Origin: RH-AL1 sp964243435 | Lineage (GTDB): Bacteria; Pseudomonadota; Alphaproteobacteria; Rhizobiales; Beijerinckiaceae | Length of the DNA: 13,722 nucleotides | Reading direction: 5' to 3' | Assembly (NCBI GenBank): GCA_964243435.1 | Contig: CAXTFM010000086.1 | Span: forward strand, 1-13,722 | Shown here: one piece after another, positions 13,292 to 13,722 of the stretch | Layout of the letters: each line of letters starts with the position of its first letter | How positions within the stretch are numbered: the stretch's first letter is position 1 | Translations under genes and position numbers: made by a program | Notes under the pieces: model-generated | The model's database searches: none | The model's input: the letters and a program-made list of their open reading frames with translations, nothing else | What the model was told of the DNA's origin: nothing

Positions 13292-13722
13292 ATGACCGAT
13301 CACACACCCGCGTCCGCCAGCAGCGCGCTGCCACAGCACTTGATCGAGGGCATGACGGTTCGCGGGTTTTTCGAGGGAACGCAGCGTCCCTCCATCCGCA
13401 TCGTCACTGGCTGCGTCAGCTTTCTCGGGCGCTCGCCGGAGGCGGCCACGGCGGAAGAGGTTCGCCGCTTCCAGGTTTGCCGAATGCAGCAGCGCATGTA
13501 CGGCGCCGACAACGAACGGCAGGGTGGCGGCGCTTCGGTTCTTGTTCACCACCACGCTAGATCGGCCCGACCTGTCCCGCAGGCTCATCCGCATTCTAAT
13601 GCGCGCAAGATGCCGGTGTCGCAGACTCCCGATAAGATGCAAAAGCTCGTCGTGCCGCGACCTGTTCCAAGCACGAGGTCGCGCTGCGCGTCGCGAACGG
13701 CGGCGACCTGCTTGTCGCCGAC
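13292..13722 (+). pseudogene. Frameshifted tyrosine-recombinase (integrase) of the IS91-associated type, 5' part
   Basis: The ATG at 13292 is preceded by AAGGGGAG. Its first ~62 residues (MTDHTPASASSALPQHLIEG, then MTVRGFFEGTQRPSIRIV, FLGRSPEAATAEEVRRFQV) match, from memory, the N-terminal SAM-like domain of site-specific integrases that sit beside IS91-family transposases. Homology then jumps frames: 13524-13595 reads VAALRFLFTTTLDRPDLSRR and LIRI in the +1 frame; 13604 onward reads RKMPVSQTPDKMQKLVVPRP in the original frame; and 13669-13722 reads KHEVALRVANGGDLLVAD in a third frame, where intact members have the start of the catalytic domain (GLRVxEVxxLKVxDID). Parts of the domain seem deleted. 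The original frame has no stop before the window edge, so it would make an aberrant protein. The catalytic Arg/His/Tyr region, if present, lies beyond the window. This marks past mobile-element activity next to the operon. Confidence 0.72.

Noticed and set aside
12551..13642. 363-codon minus-strand frame across the LysR 3' half and the integrase remnant
   Set aside because: It spans two unrelated plus-strand features, is antisense to both, and shows no motif.
1..13722. CRISPR arrays, tRNA or rRNA genes, tandem repeats
   Set aside because: Scanning by eye found no regularly spaced repeats, no cloverleaf-like segments and no rRNA signatures.

Overview
The window is GC-rich throughout and has strongly GC-biased third codon positions. 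It carries densely packed metabolic and transport genes and a degraded IS91-type integrase, which suggests an alphaproteobacterial genome (Hyphomicrobiales-like) or one of its large replicons. That placement is an inference from style and gene content; no rRNA, tRNA or core marker is present.

Layout. (1) 16-2504, plus strand: a flavoprotein and an iron-sulfur protein of the succinate dehydrogenase/fumarate reductase class, translationally coupled. No membrane-anchor gene follows. The iron-sulfur subunit has two complete four-cysteine [4Fe-4S] motifs instead of the usual [4Fe-4S] plus [3Fe-4S] pattern. (2) 2505-3179: a 675-base stretch with no convincing gene but several short palindromes. (3) 3180-4781, plus strand: a PheA/TfdB-type FAD-dependent aromatic-ring monooxygenase, convergent with the next operon. 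(4) 11809 down to 4931, minus strand: a six-gene operon read in the order periplasmic binding protein, LivH-type permease, a LivM-LivG permease/ATPase fusion, LivF-type ATPase, PF04199 cyclase-family metallohydrolase, amidase-signature hydrolase. The transporter genes are joined by 4-base stop/start overlaps. (5) 11810-12107: a divergent control region with palindromic sites. (6) 12108-13067, plus strand: a LysR-type regulator resembling the Nac group. (7) 13292 to the right edge: a frameshifted tyrosine-recombinase (integrase) pseudogene of the kind that accompanies IS91-family transposases.

How it fits together. The minus-strand operon reads as a self-contained uptake-and-hydrolysis module. 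A high-affinity ABC importer of the branched-chain amino acid/amide class brings in a substrate, a cyclase-family hydrolase probably opens a ring or cleaves an amide-like bond, and a Ser-cisSer-Lys amidase releases ammonia or an amine. The divergent LysR regulator is the obvious controller. The flanking flavin monooxygenase and the soluble-looking fumarate reductase-like pair could process the carbon skeleton, but they are on the other strand and that link is speculative. The substrate cannot be read from the sequence.

The strongest unusual points are the HdrC/TfrB-like cysteine pattern of the iron-sulfur subunit, the loss of standard dicarboxylate-binding and covalent-FAD signatures in its flavoprotein partner, the transporter fusion, the symmetric sites in the divergent promoter and the decayed integrase at the border. 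No clear previously undescribed system such as a defence locus, CRISPR array or novel RNA was found.
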